Of a stretch of DNA of 26,127 nucleotides, positions 1-6,969 are shown piece by piece; the first letter of the stretch is position 1, and each line of letters begins with the position of its first letter. The DNA lies in the IMG/VR virus record IMGVR_UViG_3300028844_004365, positions 1-26,127 of that record; one strand, written 5' to 3'. The notes under the pieces were generated by a model that saw nothing but the letters and a program-made list of their open reading frames with translations, ran no database searches and had not been told where the DNA came from. This DNA is from a virus. A program made the position numbers and the translations under genes.

Positions 1-10
1 AGAACCAATA

Positions 11-418
11 ATGGCGATAACAAAAGAACCAGAAATGGATCAAGACGATGCGGCGGGTTCAATGGACATGGCTAGGATGAGAGACATAATCAAGAACCCA
101 GAAGACGAGCAAAAGGAAGAAACGTTCGCGAACGAACCTGAAGAGAAAGTTCAAGACATAGACAGTCTGGTAAACAAACATTCAGGCGGATTGAACAGAC
201 AAAAGAAAACTTATCCAAAAGTTGCAAGTGGAGACAATCCAATGGCGGCGGAAGACAAGATCACAGAGGAAGAGTTGGCTAACAGTCTCAGAACACAGTA
301 CGAAAGTTTCAAAACTGCATATCAAGAAGCGGCGAAACCTGATTTCTTGGACATGGACAAAGATGGCGATAAAAAAGAACCAATGAAAAAAGCCATCAAA
401 GATAAAGAAGCAAAGTAA
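11..418 (+). CDS. Small charged hypothetical protein with an EF-hand-like loop, upstream of terminase
   Basis: A 135-residue, very hydrophilic protein rich in Glu, Asp and Lys, with no membrane segment or signal peptide. Near the C-terminus (about residues 113-123) is the run DMDKDGDKKEP, which resembles the first part of a calcium-binding EF-hand or dockerin loop (Asp at positions 1, 3 and 5, then Gly), although the acidic residue expected at position 12 is missing. The rest looks largely disordered. It sits 39 bases upstream of the large terminase, where a small terminase or a head-assembly factor could be expected, but nothing in the sequence identifies it as gp16. The reading frame stays open to the left edge, so the ATG at 11 may be internal to a longer gene. 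I do not recognise its function. Confidence 0.7.
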   Translation: MAITKEPEMDQDDAAGSMDMARMRDIIKNPEDEQKEETFANEPEEKVQDIDSLVNKHSGGLNRQKKTYPKVASGDNPMAAEDKITEEELANSLRTQYESFKTAYQEAAKPDFLDMDKDGDKKEPMKKAIKDKEAK

Positions 419-442
419 TACTTTTCCAAGTAACATCACAGC

Positions 443-450
443 GTTAAATA
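443..450 (+). promoter_or_regulatory. T4-late-like promoter octamer before terminase
   Basis: The octamer GTTAAATA resembles the T4 late -10 consensus TATAAATA, with two changes. It lies in the 39-base gap before the large terminase, and only 7 bases separate it from the ATG at 458. T4-type late transcription starts about 6 bases after the octamer, so the predicted leader is 1-2 bases. Confidence 0.45.
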
Positions 451-457
451 CTACACT

Positions 458-2050
458 ATGGCGTATGTATCACTAGACAGCGACCAAATTAAGAAGGCGC
501 ACAAGAAACACAAATATACAAAGATTCAAGTAGAACAACTTGAGAAATGCATGGACACAACATCCGGACCATTATTCTTTATGAAAACCTTCATGAAGAT
601 ACAGCATCCGGTAAAGGGATCTATGCCATTCGAGCCTTTCCCATATCAAGAGAGACTGATTAAAAGTTATAATGATCATAGATTTTCAATAGCCATGCTT
701 CCTAGACAGACAGGTAAAACAACCTGTGCTTCAGGCTTCCTTATTTGGTATGCTATGTTTAGACCAGATTCACAGATACTAATTGCGGCACACAAATACG
801 CAGGTGCATCAGACATCATGTCAAGGGTACGTTATGCTTATGAGATGTTGCCAGCATGGATTAAAGCAGGCGTAACACAATACAATAGAAACAGTATAGA
901 ATTTGACAACGGCTCAAAAATATCAGCAACTACAACAACTGAAAACACAGGACGGGGTATGTCCCTTACACTTGTTTATTGTGATGAGTTTGCATTCGTG
1001 CAACCACCTGAGAAAGCCAGAGAGTTTTGGACATCACTATCACCTACCCTCTCAACAGGTGGTAAGTGTATGATAACGAGTACACCCAACAGTGACGAAG
1101 ATCAGTTTGCATTGATCTGGAAAGAAGCAAACAAAAGATTTGACGAATATGGAAATGACAAGATCGTAGGCACCAACGGGTTCTATGCCATGAAAGCACA
1201 TTGGTCGGAGCACCCGGACAGAGACGAAAAATGGGCAACAGCGGAGAAGGCTAGAATAGGTGACGAAAGATTTAGGCGGGAGCATGAATGTGAATTCTTG
1301 ATCTTTGATGAAACCTTAATCGACAGTGTTACGTTGGCCGACCTAGAAGGCAATGCACCAATACATACCACAGGACAAGTACGATGGTTTGCACATCCTA
1401 AACCAGGTCACACGTACATGGTGTCACTTGATCCAAGTATGGGTACGGGAGGTGACTATGCCGCAATACAAATCTTTGAACTGCCTACTTTCAAACAAAT
1501 AGGTGAATGGCATCACAACATGACGCCAATGAACAAGCAAGTTAAAATACTGCAAGGTATAACAAAACATATACACGACACAATCATGGAGAAAGACACA
1601 ACAGCAACTCCACAAATATTCTATTCCATGGAGAACAACTCTATAGGTGAAGCGGCACTGATGAGGGTCATGGACATTGGCGAAGAAAACATAATGGGAA
1701 TGTTCCTATCAGAGCCTATCAGAAAAGGACACAGACGTAAATTTAGAAGGGGGTTCAACACTACGGCAAAACACAAAATAGATGCATGTACAAAATTCAA
1801 AGAACTTGTTGAGAACGGAAAATTAGAAATAAACTCTAAATTGCTTATTTCTGAGATGAAAGATTTTGTAGCATCTGGTATGTCATACAAAGCCAAGCCA
1901 GGACAGCACGACGATCTAGTTAGTAGTTGTTTATTAATGACACGTATGATGAAGGTGTTGGCAGATTTTGACCCTAAAATATTCGAGAAATGGACAGACA
2001 GGACAAGCGAGATAACACCAATGCCCATATTTGGATCGTTCACAGGATAA
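458..2050 (+). CDS. 17: Terminase large subunit (gp17-like)
   Basis: The DNA-packaging motor ATPase and headful nuclease of tailed phages. It docks on the portal, pumps DNA into the prohead and cuts the concatemer. The 530 residues show the expected order. There is a Walker A-type loop PRQTGKTT (about 82-89), a Walker B strand ending in CDE (LVYCDEFA, about 172-179) and a coupling motif STPN (about 208-211). The RNase H-like nuclease domain follows, with an Asp in VSLDPSMGTGGDY (about D325), a Glu in YSMENNS (about E392) and an Asp in the HDD triplet (about 484-486), matching the three acidic residues of T4 gp17. Length fits the marine T4-like group, slightly shorter than T4 gp17 (610). No clear Shine-Dalgarno sequence precedes the ATG; a late-promoter octamer lies 7 bases upstream. 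Confidence 0.96.
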   Translation: MAYVSLDSDQIKKAHKKHKYTKIQVEQLEKCMDTTSGPLFFMKTFMKIQHPVKGSMPFEPFPYQERLIKSYNDHRFSIAMLPRQTGKTTCASGFLIWYAMFRPDSQILIAAHKYAGASDIMSRVRYAYEMLPAWIKAGVTQYNRNSIEFDNGSKISATTTTENTGRGMSLTLVYCDEFAFVQPPEKAREFWTSLSPTLSTGGKCMITSTPNSDEDQFALIWKEANKRFDEYGNDKIVGTNGFYAMKAHWSEHPDRDEKWATAEKARIGDERFRREHECEFLIFDETLIDSVTLADLEGNAPIHTTGQVRWFAHPKPGHTYMVSLDPSMGTGGDYAAIQIFELPTFKQIGEWHHNMTPMNKQVKILQGITKHIHDTIMEKDTTATPQIFYSMENNSIGEAALMRVMDIGEENIMGMFLSEPIRKGHRRKFRRGFNTTAKHKIDACTKFKELVENGKLEINSKLLISEMKDFVASGMSYKAKPGQHDDLVSSCLLMTRMMKVLADFDPKIFEKWTDRTSEITPMPIFGSFTG

Positions 2051-2056
2051 TAAATA
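2049..2056 (+). promoter_or_regulatory. T4-late-like promoter octamer
   Basis: AATAAATA matches the NATAAATA late-promoter form described for T4-like cyanophages. It overlaps the stop codon of the terminase gene and ends 6 bases before the ATG at 2063, so a transcript from it would have almost no leader. Confidence 0.55.
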
Positions 2057-2062
2057 CACTAT

Positions 2063-4084
2063 ATGAACCCTAAAAACTCAGAAGATTTATTCAACAAGAT
2101 TAGATCACAGTTCTCAAACATCAGACTAGGTGATAAGAATGGCGCCGCTACAGCCGATCCAAGCAGTGCTGTTTTCTTTGAGTTCGAATTCCAAGAAGAT
2201 GCCGACACGTTTGGTTCTGTGAGCATAAGTCTAGCAGACGGTGAGAACATGAAAGTGTACTACAACAGGGATTTAGTAAGCAAGATCGACGAAGACAGCA
2301 GAGACGAATGGTATGCGTTCCTTAAGGAGTTAAAAGACTTCGCAGTAGAGCATCAAATGAGATTTGATGTGCGAGATATCACTAAAAACAACCTAACGAA
2401 GCAGGACTATGAAAATCTTGCAGATACGAACAAAACGGTAAATACTGATGAAATGTCAGAAGAACTAGCGAGAATCACTAAATTAGCAGGTGTTAACGAG
2501 GCACCAATGATGCAAGTTGGCAAACAGCCAAAAGGTGACAGAGAAAAAACTGAGTTGAAACCTATGCCTCATGACAGTAAAATTACATTGTACGACAAAG
2601 ACAAAGACAAAAAGAAAAACGAAGCAGTAGCAGAAGGCCTAACAGGCACTGCAAAACGTTCGTACGAGAACCTAAACAAAACAAAATTAATAATAAGACA
2701 CAAAGGCAAAGTTGACGAGACTGTGCCAGGTGCGAGATCAAGACAGATACAATCACTATACATTGAAAACGAAGATGGAGAGAGATTCAAGTATCCATTG
2801 ACTCATTTAGCAGGTGCTAGAGCAATGATGAGACACGTGTCAAATGGCGGAAGACCACATGACGAATTTGGACAACACATTGTTTCAACTTCTGAAGACA
2901 TAGCAAAACTAAATTCATTCTCAAGATACGTTACCAACAAGGACCAGTTGAATGACAACGCAGGTGACATCATCGAACAGACAAAATTAAAACTAGAGAA
3001 CCTGAGAGGTTACATGAAGAACCTTTCTAACCAAGCACACTACGAGAACGCAAGTAAAGATTTTAAAACATCAGAAGAGCAAATACTAGATGATGAAACT
3101 GTTAACAAAATGAGAGAGAAGTTCACAATGACTAACCTAGACAGCAGAGTTGAAGACGCACTACCAATCATAAACAGAATAATGAGTGAACTAGAAGCAC
3201 CTAAAGAAGAAGAGCAAGTGAACGAGCTAGAGCCAGATGCAGAGCCAATCGATGCACCTATTGAACCACCTGTTGACCACGGCGCAGTAGTACAAAGTTT
3301 CTTAAATGATCCTGACAGCAAATTAGTTTTAAGGAAAGACGATTCAGCAGACAAGATGTTGAAGGTAACAAAATTCACAAACAAGAACACAATGTTGAGT
3401 TCTATACTGTCGGACATAGCATCAAGACTGTTGACTAAATCAGGCGAGGAAGACAGAGTGGCAAACTTCGCTAGTAGAGTGGCAGATGAGATGGAACAGG
3501 AAAATTCAGCAACATTTAAACCAACACCAGACTACATCAAGAACAAGAAGATCGCAGTACAGTTGGCCAAGAGATACATCGACGACTACAAGAAAATGCA
3601 ATCGGAGCCAGGATACACAGACCAAGTGAGGATGGAGCCAGGTGCATTTGAACCAAAGAAAGATTTAAAAGGCAAGGCCAAAGAGACTGAAGCATTTGAG
3701 AATTGGGTGAACAACATCGACGAATATGCAACAGAACCAAAAGATCCTGAAATAGAAAAGAAGGACAAAGAGAACGCAACCAAATTAGATGTCACTAAAG
3801 CAGATAAGATGATGAACACAACTGCTTACAAAAGAATGAAATCAGGTACACCAGGATACACAGACAGAACTAACGAAGGCAATCAGTTTGCTCAGGCAGT
3901 GCAGAAAGCCAAAGCGGCAGGCATGAAAGCAGGTGACAAGTTCAAAGTAGGTGATGAAGAATACACACTGAAAGATGCAATCGAACTTGCTGGACTACAA
4001 CTAGAAGAATTCTATTCAGAAGAAGAGATCGCATACGATAACCAAATAGATAGAATTAAAAATCTAGCATCATACACAATCTAA
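2063..4084 (+). CDS. Large hydrophilic phage protein, probably virion-associated
   Basis: A 673-residue hydrophilic protein rich in Lys, Glu, Asp and Asn, with no membrane segments and no catalytic motif that I recognise. The first 120 residues form a compact-looking domain, followed by the short motif EELARITKLAGVNEAP (about 133-148). A central block (about 205-300) with clustered aromatic and Gly residues (YPLTHLAGARAMMRHVSNGG) looks folded and conserved. The rest is charged and probably flexible. Near the C-terminus two related segments occur, EPGYTDQ (about 515) and TPGYTDR (about 596), with FENWVNNIDEY between them. It lies directly after terminase behind a late octamer, so a structural or assembly role is likely. 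That is inferred from position and composition, not from a recognised domain. Confidence 0.8.
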   Translation: MNPKNSEDLFNKIRSQFSNIRLGDKNGAATADPSSAVFFEFEFQEDADTFGSVSISLADGENMKVYYNRDLVSKIDEDSRDEWYAFLKELKDFAVEHQMRFDVRDITKNNLTKQDYENLADTNKTVNTDEMSEELARITKLAGVNEAPMMQVGKQPKGDREKTELKPMPHDSKITLYDKDKDKKKNEAVAEGLTGTAKRSYENLNKTKLIIRHKGKVDETVPGARSRQIQSLYIENEDGERFKYPLTHLAGARAMMRHVSNGGRPHDEFGQHIVSTSEDIAKLNSFSRYVTNKDQLNDNAGDIIEQTKLKLENLRGYMKNLSNQAHYENASKDFKTSEEQILDDETVNKMREKFTMTNLDSRVEDALPIINRIMSELEAPKEEEQVNELEPDAEPIDAPIEPPVDHGAVVQSFLNDPDSKLVLRKDDSADKMLKVTKFTNKNTMLSSILSDIASRLLTKSGEEDRVANFASRVADEMEQENSATFKPTPDYIKNKKIAVQLAKRYIDDYKKMQSEPGYTDQVRMEPGAFEPKKDLKGKAKETEAFENWVNNIDEYATEPKDPEIEKKDKENATKLDVTKADKMMNTTAYKRMKSGTPGYTDRTNEGNQFAQAVQKAKAAGMKAGDKFKVGDEEYTLKDAIELAGLQLEEFYSEEEIAYDNQIDRIKNLASYTI

Positions 4085-4085
4085 T

Positions 4086-4093
4086 ATTAAATA
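4086..4093 (+). promoter_or_regulatory. Possible late promoter octamer
   Basis: ATTAAATA in the 26-base gap between the 673-residue gene and the next gene. It differs from NATAAATA by one base and lies 17 bases before the ATG at 4111. AT-rich sequence makes chance matches possible, so this is a weaker call than the octamers at 2049 and 26088. Confidence 0.35.
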
Positions 4094-4110
4094 TTATCTA
4101 TAAGAAGATA

Positions 4111-4677
4111 ATGAGAAACCTTGTAATTTTTTATCCAGGGACTGGCGGCAATCATCTGGCAAACATGATCGGTGCCAGTATGTCGTGTGCCAATTGCCAG
4201 ACTTTTGATAAACTGACAGAATACTATTCGCAAAATAATCCTAATGCCCACAGTCAGTCACTTAATTTTTTTATCAATGACATAGACAATGGCATACTTA
4301 AAAGTACTACAAATAACCAGGAAAATGATTTATGGATTACCCACTGGTTTGGGGTATGGCAAACGCTTTTTGAAGATCAAGAAAAATTTAAACGACTTAC
4401 TGAACAATTACAGGTTTTAGTTGTAATAAGCAACTCATTTAGGTTAAGTCAAAGGTATTTTATGAATGAACCGTGCCCGGATGACATCAAATATCAATAC
4501 ACCAAATTGTATACAGAGCAATGTTTTCCCAACTGGAACGTTTCAACCATAGACTTTGATGTTCTAAGCGAACCAATTGAGGTCATCGAAGCACATCTTC
4601 AGGACACCCCTTTCCATATAGATCGCAAACAGGCTGGGCCATTACATGAAAAATGGCGGACGAATGTTTTCAAATAA
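4111..4677 (+). CDS. Sulfotransferase-like P-loop protein (tentative)
   Basis: A 188-residue protein beginning with a hydrophobic strand and glycine-rich loop, FYPGTGGNHLANMIG (about 8-22). This resembles the 5'-phosphosulfate-binding loop of PAPS sulfotransferases, and also a loose P-loop. Later come a strand with SNSFRLSQRYF (about 112-122), placed like the 3'-phosphate-binding segment, and a strand DFDVLSEPIEVIEAHL (about 148-163), placed like the YEDL segment of sulfotransferases. The hallmark Arg-Asp-Pro triplet is absent, so catalysis is uncertain. It stands alone between late genes and gp32, away from the glycan island that encodes a clearer sulfotransferase. It appears more AT-rich than its neighbours. 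It could equally be a nucleoside-kinase-like fold or a degenerate homologue. Confidence 0.6.
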   Translation: MRNLVIFYPGTGGNHLANMIGASMSCANCQTFDKLTEYYSQNNPNAHSQSLNFFINDIDNGILKSTTNNQENDLWITHWFGVWQTLFEDQEKFKRLTEQLQVLVVISNSFRLSQRYFMNEPCPDDIKYQYTKLYTEQCFPNWNVSTIDFDVLSEPIEVIEAHLQDTPFHIDRKQAGPLHEKWRTNVFK

Positions 4678-4702
4678 AGTATACTTTTACCAATAATAGT
4701 AG

Positions 4703-4731
4703 TAGACATTAGATAAATATAGTTGTATATT
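4703..4731 (+). promoter_or_regulatory. Host-type (sigma70-like) promoter for gp32
   Basis: A -35-like TAGACA (4703-4708) and a -10-like TATATT (4726-4731) are separated by 17 bases. Predicted transcription start is near 4738, giving a leader of about 60 bases before the gp32 ATG. Confidence 0.5.
4712..4719 (+). promoter_or_regulatory. Late-promoter octamer within the gp32 upstream region
   Basis: GATAAATA matches NATAAATA and lies inside the spacer of the host-type promoter at 4703-4731. The two elements could give gp32 both early/middle and late expression. This is inferred from overlap alone. Confidence 0.4.
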
Positions 4732-4740
4732 ATGTACTAT

Positions 4741-4815
4741 ATGTCTGATATACATTTAGGCAACAACAAACATAGGCACAATAAAGGAGGCTTACATTAT
4801 GGCATCATTGGCTGA
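4741..4815 (+). CDS. Possible 24-residue leader peptide overlapping the gp32 start
   Basis: A short open frame begins with ATG at 4741 (an in-frame ATG also occurs at 4732) and ends with TGA at 4813-4815, 17 bases into gp32 in a different frame. Its middle codons, encoding NKGG, are created by the gp32 ribosome-binding site AAAGGAGG. Ribosomes translating it would cross and terminate just past the gp32 start, a geometry suited to translational coupling. It has no obvious Shine-Dalgarno sequence, but would lie within a few bases of the predicted transcription start. It may be fortuitous. Confidence 0.3.
   Translation: MSDIHLGNNKHRHNKGGLHYGIIG
4783..4790 (+). promoter_or_regulatory. Strong ribosome-binding site of gp32
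   Basis: AAAGGAGG lies 8 bases before the ATG at 4799. It is the most complete Shine-Dalgarno sequence in the window, consistent with gp32 being needed in large amounts. Confidence 0.8.
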
Positions 4816-5794
4816 AATAAGAGCGAAGTTAAAATCTCAAGAAGTGAATCGCTCCACTTCCAACACAGGCGGAGACAACGCCATTTATCCACATTGGAAC
4901 ATAGCAGAAGGATCAGAAGCAGTAGTACGATTCTTACCCGATAAGGATACAAATAATACATTTTTCTGGACTGAGAGAAACATGATCAAATTACCTTTCG
5001 CAGGTATTAAAGGTCAGACTGATTCTAGACCAGTTACAGTGCAAGTACCTTGCATGGAAATGTATGGCAAGACTTGTCCAGTACTAACGGAAGTTAGACC
5101 ATGGTTCAAAGACAAGAGCATGGAAGACATGGGCAGAAAATATTGGAAAAAGAAAAGTTACATTTTCCAAGGTTTTGTTACAACAAATCCACTAGCAGAG
5201 GACTCAACTCCTGAGAATCCAGTAAGAAGATTTATAATTGGACCTCAGATTTTTAACATTATCAGAGGAGCATTAATGGATCCAGAGATGGAAGAAATGC
5301 CAACTGATTATGTGAAAGGTGTTGATTTTAGAATTACTAAAACAACTAAAGGTGGTTATGCTGACTACTCAACATCAAAATGGTCAAGAAGAGAACGTGC
5401 ATTAGATGAGGCAGAGAGAGCCGCAATCGACACACATGGTTTACACAACCTAGGTGACTTCAGACCAAAAGAGCCAACAGAAGCAGAGGTTAAAATAATC
5501 GCAGAACTATTTGCGAAATCTGTGGAAGGTGAGGCTTATGATCTCGAGCAGTATGGACAGTACTTCAGACCGGCGGGCGTGGCTTACCAAGGTAAACCAC
5601 AGGTAGCAGTACCAACAGCATCGGCTCCAGCGGCAACACCAGTAACAGAAGCGGCACCAACAGCGGCTCCGGTTACGGAAAGTGCACCAGCACCACAACC
5701 TGAGGCGGCTCCGGCAACGGCGGCTCCAGCAGGCGACAGTGCCAAGAGAGCAGAAGACATCTTGAAGTTGATTAGATCAAGACAAGCAAAATAA
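4799..5794 (+). CDS. 32: Single-stranded DNA-binding protein gp32
   Basis: Coats ssDNA during replication, recombination and repair, and works with UvsX and the replisome. The 331 residues begin with a short basic N-terminal segment (LAEIRAKLKSQ), which in T4 gp32 mediates cooperativity. An OB-fold-like core follows, with the region VPCMEMYGKTCPV (about 84-95) and KYWKKKSYIFQGFV (about 114-127), typical of cyanophage-type gp32. Only two Cys (about C85 and C93) are visible here, fewer than the Cys/His set that holds zinc in T4 gp32. The C-terminal part (about 270-315) is a low-complexity Ala/Pro/Thr tail, ending in AEDILKLIRSRQAK instead of the acidic end of T4 gp32. The start is fixed by the strong ribosome-binding site. 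uvsX follows, but with its own promoter. Confidence 0.88.
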   Translation: MASLAEIRAKLKSQEVNRSTSNTGGDNAIYPHWNIAEGSEAVVRFLPDKDTNNTFFWTERNMIKLPFAGIKGQTDSRPVTVQVPCMEMYGKTCPVLTEVRPWFKDKSMEDMGRKYWKKKSYIFQGFVTTNPLAEDSTPENPVRRFIIGPQIFNIIRGALMDPEMEEMPTDYVKGVDFRITKTTKGGYADYSTSKWSRRERALDEAERAAIDTHGLHNLGDFRPKEPTEAEVKIIAELFAKSVEGEAYDLEQYGQYFRPAGVAYQGKPQVAVPTASAPAATPVTEAAPTAAPVTESAPAPQPEAAPATAAPAGDSAKRAEDILKLIRSRQAK

Positions 5795-5806
5795 TCTGAC
5801 ATTTTA

Positions 5807-5838
5807 CCAAGGCCCTGACATTGACGTTAGGGCCTAGG
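5807..5838 (+). promoter_or_regulatory. Hairpin over the uvsX promoter, possible gp32 terminator
   Basis: An inverted repeat: AGGCCCT in the left arm (5810-5816) is perfectly complementary to AGGGCCT in the right arm (5829-5835), and the stem extends to 13 positions with one mismatch and one G-T wobble (5807-5819 with 5826-5838). The loop is 6 bases (5820-5825). It begins 12 bases after the gp32 stop codon, where a terminator would be expected, but no T-run follows. Its loop and right arm carry the -35 box of the uvsX promoter. Confidence 0.6.
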
Positions 5839-5849
5839 TATGCTAAAAT
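5821..5849 (+). promoter_or_regulatory. Extended -10 host-type promoter for uvsX
   Basis: TTGACG (5821-5826) and TAAAAT (5844-5849) are 17 bases apart, with TG one base before the -10 (TGC then TAAAAT), the extended -10 form. Predicted start is near 5856, followed by AAGGA at 5860-5864 and the uvsX ATG at 5872. This argues against the in-frame TTG at 5821 as the real start of uvsX. Confidence 0.65.
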
Positions 5850-5871
5850 AGATGACACAAAGGACAAAATT

Positions 5872-6969
5872 ATGACGAAAGTATTTGACGCAACAAAATT
5901 TAGAAAAAGTATCACAAAATCAATCCAAGGGTTAGGCATAGGATTCAGCGATCCTACAGATTGGATCTCAACAGGAAATTACGCATTAAACTATTTGATG
6001 ACCAGTGATTTCAACAGAGGTATTCCACTAGGAAAAGTAACTGTACTTGCAGGTGAATCAGGAGCAGGCAAAAGTTACATAGCATCAGGAAACATAATCA
6101 AGAACGCACAAGAGCAAGGCATCTTCGTTATATTGATTGACACAGAGAATGCACTAGATGAGAAATGGTTACAGGCATTGAACGTGGACACATCAGAAGA
6201 CAAACTTTTAAAATTAAGTATGTCAATGGTTGATGATGTTGCAAAGACTGTTTCAGAGTTTATGAAAGGTTACAAAGAGCAACACGCAGACAACAAAGAA
6301 GGTGCACCTAAAGTACTGTTCGTCATAGACAGTCTGGGCATGATGCTTACACCAACAGATGTAAATCAGTTTGAAGCAGGTGACATGAAAGGTGACTTGG
6401 GTAGAAAACCAAAGGCACTGACGGCACTCGTGAGGAACTGTGTTAATATGTTTGGTAGTTGGAACGTAGGGCTCATAGCAACCAATCACACATACGCATC
6501 ACAAGATATGTTTGATCCAGATGACAAGATATCAGGCGGACAAGGATTTATCTATGCAAGTTCTATCGTTGTTGCAATGAAAAAATTAAAATTAAAAGAA
6601 GATGAAGCAGGCAATAAAGTTTCAGATGTGAGAGGTATAAGAGCCGCTTGTAAAGTTATGAAGACCAGATATGCCAAGCCGTTTGAAGGTGTACAGGTCA
6701 AGATTCCGTACGAAACGGGAATGAATCCTTACAGTGGATTAGTTGATCTTTTCGAGAAAAAAGGCCTACTAGTTCAGACAGGGAACAGACTGAAATATAT
6801 CGACAAAGCAGGTAAAGAACACATCGACTTCAGAAAAGCATGGGTTGGCGATAAATTAGATATGATAATGGCGGAATTCAAAGAAGAGGTACCCACTGAA
6901 ATGGAAGATACCGATGCCCCTATCGAAGTAGAAACGAAAACAAAAACAAAGAGTAAAAAAGAAGAGTAA
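5872..6969 (+). CDS. uvsX: UvsX recombinase (RecA/Rad51 family)
   Basis: Strand-exchange ATPase of T4-like phages. It forms filaments on ssDNA and drives recombination-dependent replication and repair, with gp32 and the UvsY mediator as partners. The 365-residue product has Walker A GESGAGKS (about 61-68), a conserved acidic strand ILIDTENALD (about 87-96), Walker B VLFVIDSLG (about 148-156) and the ssDNA-binding L2 region with GGQGFIYASSIVV. The C-terminus is a charged Glu/Lys/Thr tail. I chose the ATG at 5872 because it has AAGGA 7 bases upstream, and because the longer in-frame TTG start at 5821 falls on the -35 box of a good promoter. The stop codon overlaps the start of the next gene by one base (TAATG), indicating translational coupling. 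Confidence 0.95.
   Translation: MTKVFDATKFRKSITKSIQGLGIGFSDPTDWISTGNYALNYLMTSDFNRGIPLGKVTVLAGESGAGKSYIASGNIIKNAQEQGIFVILIDTENALDEKWLQALNVDTSEDKLLKLSMSMVDDVAKTVSEFMKGYKEQHADNKEGAPKVLFVIDSLGMMLTPTDVNQFEAGDMKGDLGRKPKALTALVRNCVNMFGSWNVGLIATNHTYASQDMFDPDDKISGGQGFIYASSIVVAMKKLKLKEDEAGNKVSDVRGIRAACKVMKTRYAKPFEGVQVKIPYETGMNPYSGLVDLFEKKGLLVQTGNRLKYIDKAGKEHIDFRKAWVGDKLDMIMAEFKEEVPTEMEDTDAPIEVETKTKTKSKKEE

Noticed and set aside
1621-2043. 140-residue minus-strand open frame inside terminase
   Set aside because: It is antisense to conserved nuclease codons of gp17; the product shows no motif, so it is a shadow.
3040-3417. 125-residue open frame on the minus strand inside the 673-residue gene
   Set aside because: Ser/Leu-rich shadow of a Lys/Glu-rich gene; no start signal and no recognisable motif.
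5584-5802. Ala/Gly-rich minus-strand frame at the end of gp32
   Set aside because: It is the complement of the Ala/Pro codon run of the gp32 tail.
5821-5871. In-frame TTG start that would lengthen UvsX by 17 residues
   Set aside because: It coincides with the -35 box of a good promoter and has no ribosome-binding site, whereas ATG 5872 has AAGGA at proper spacing.
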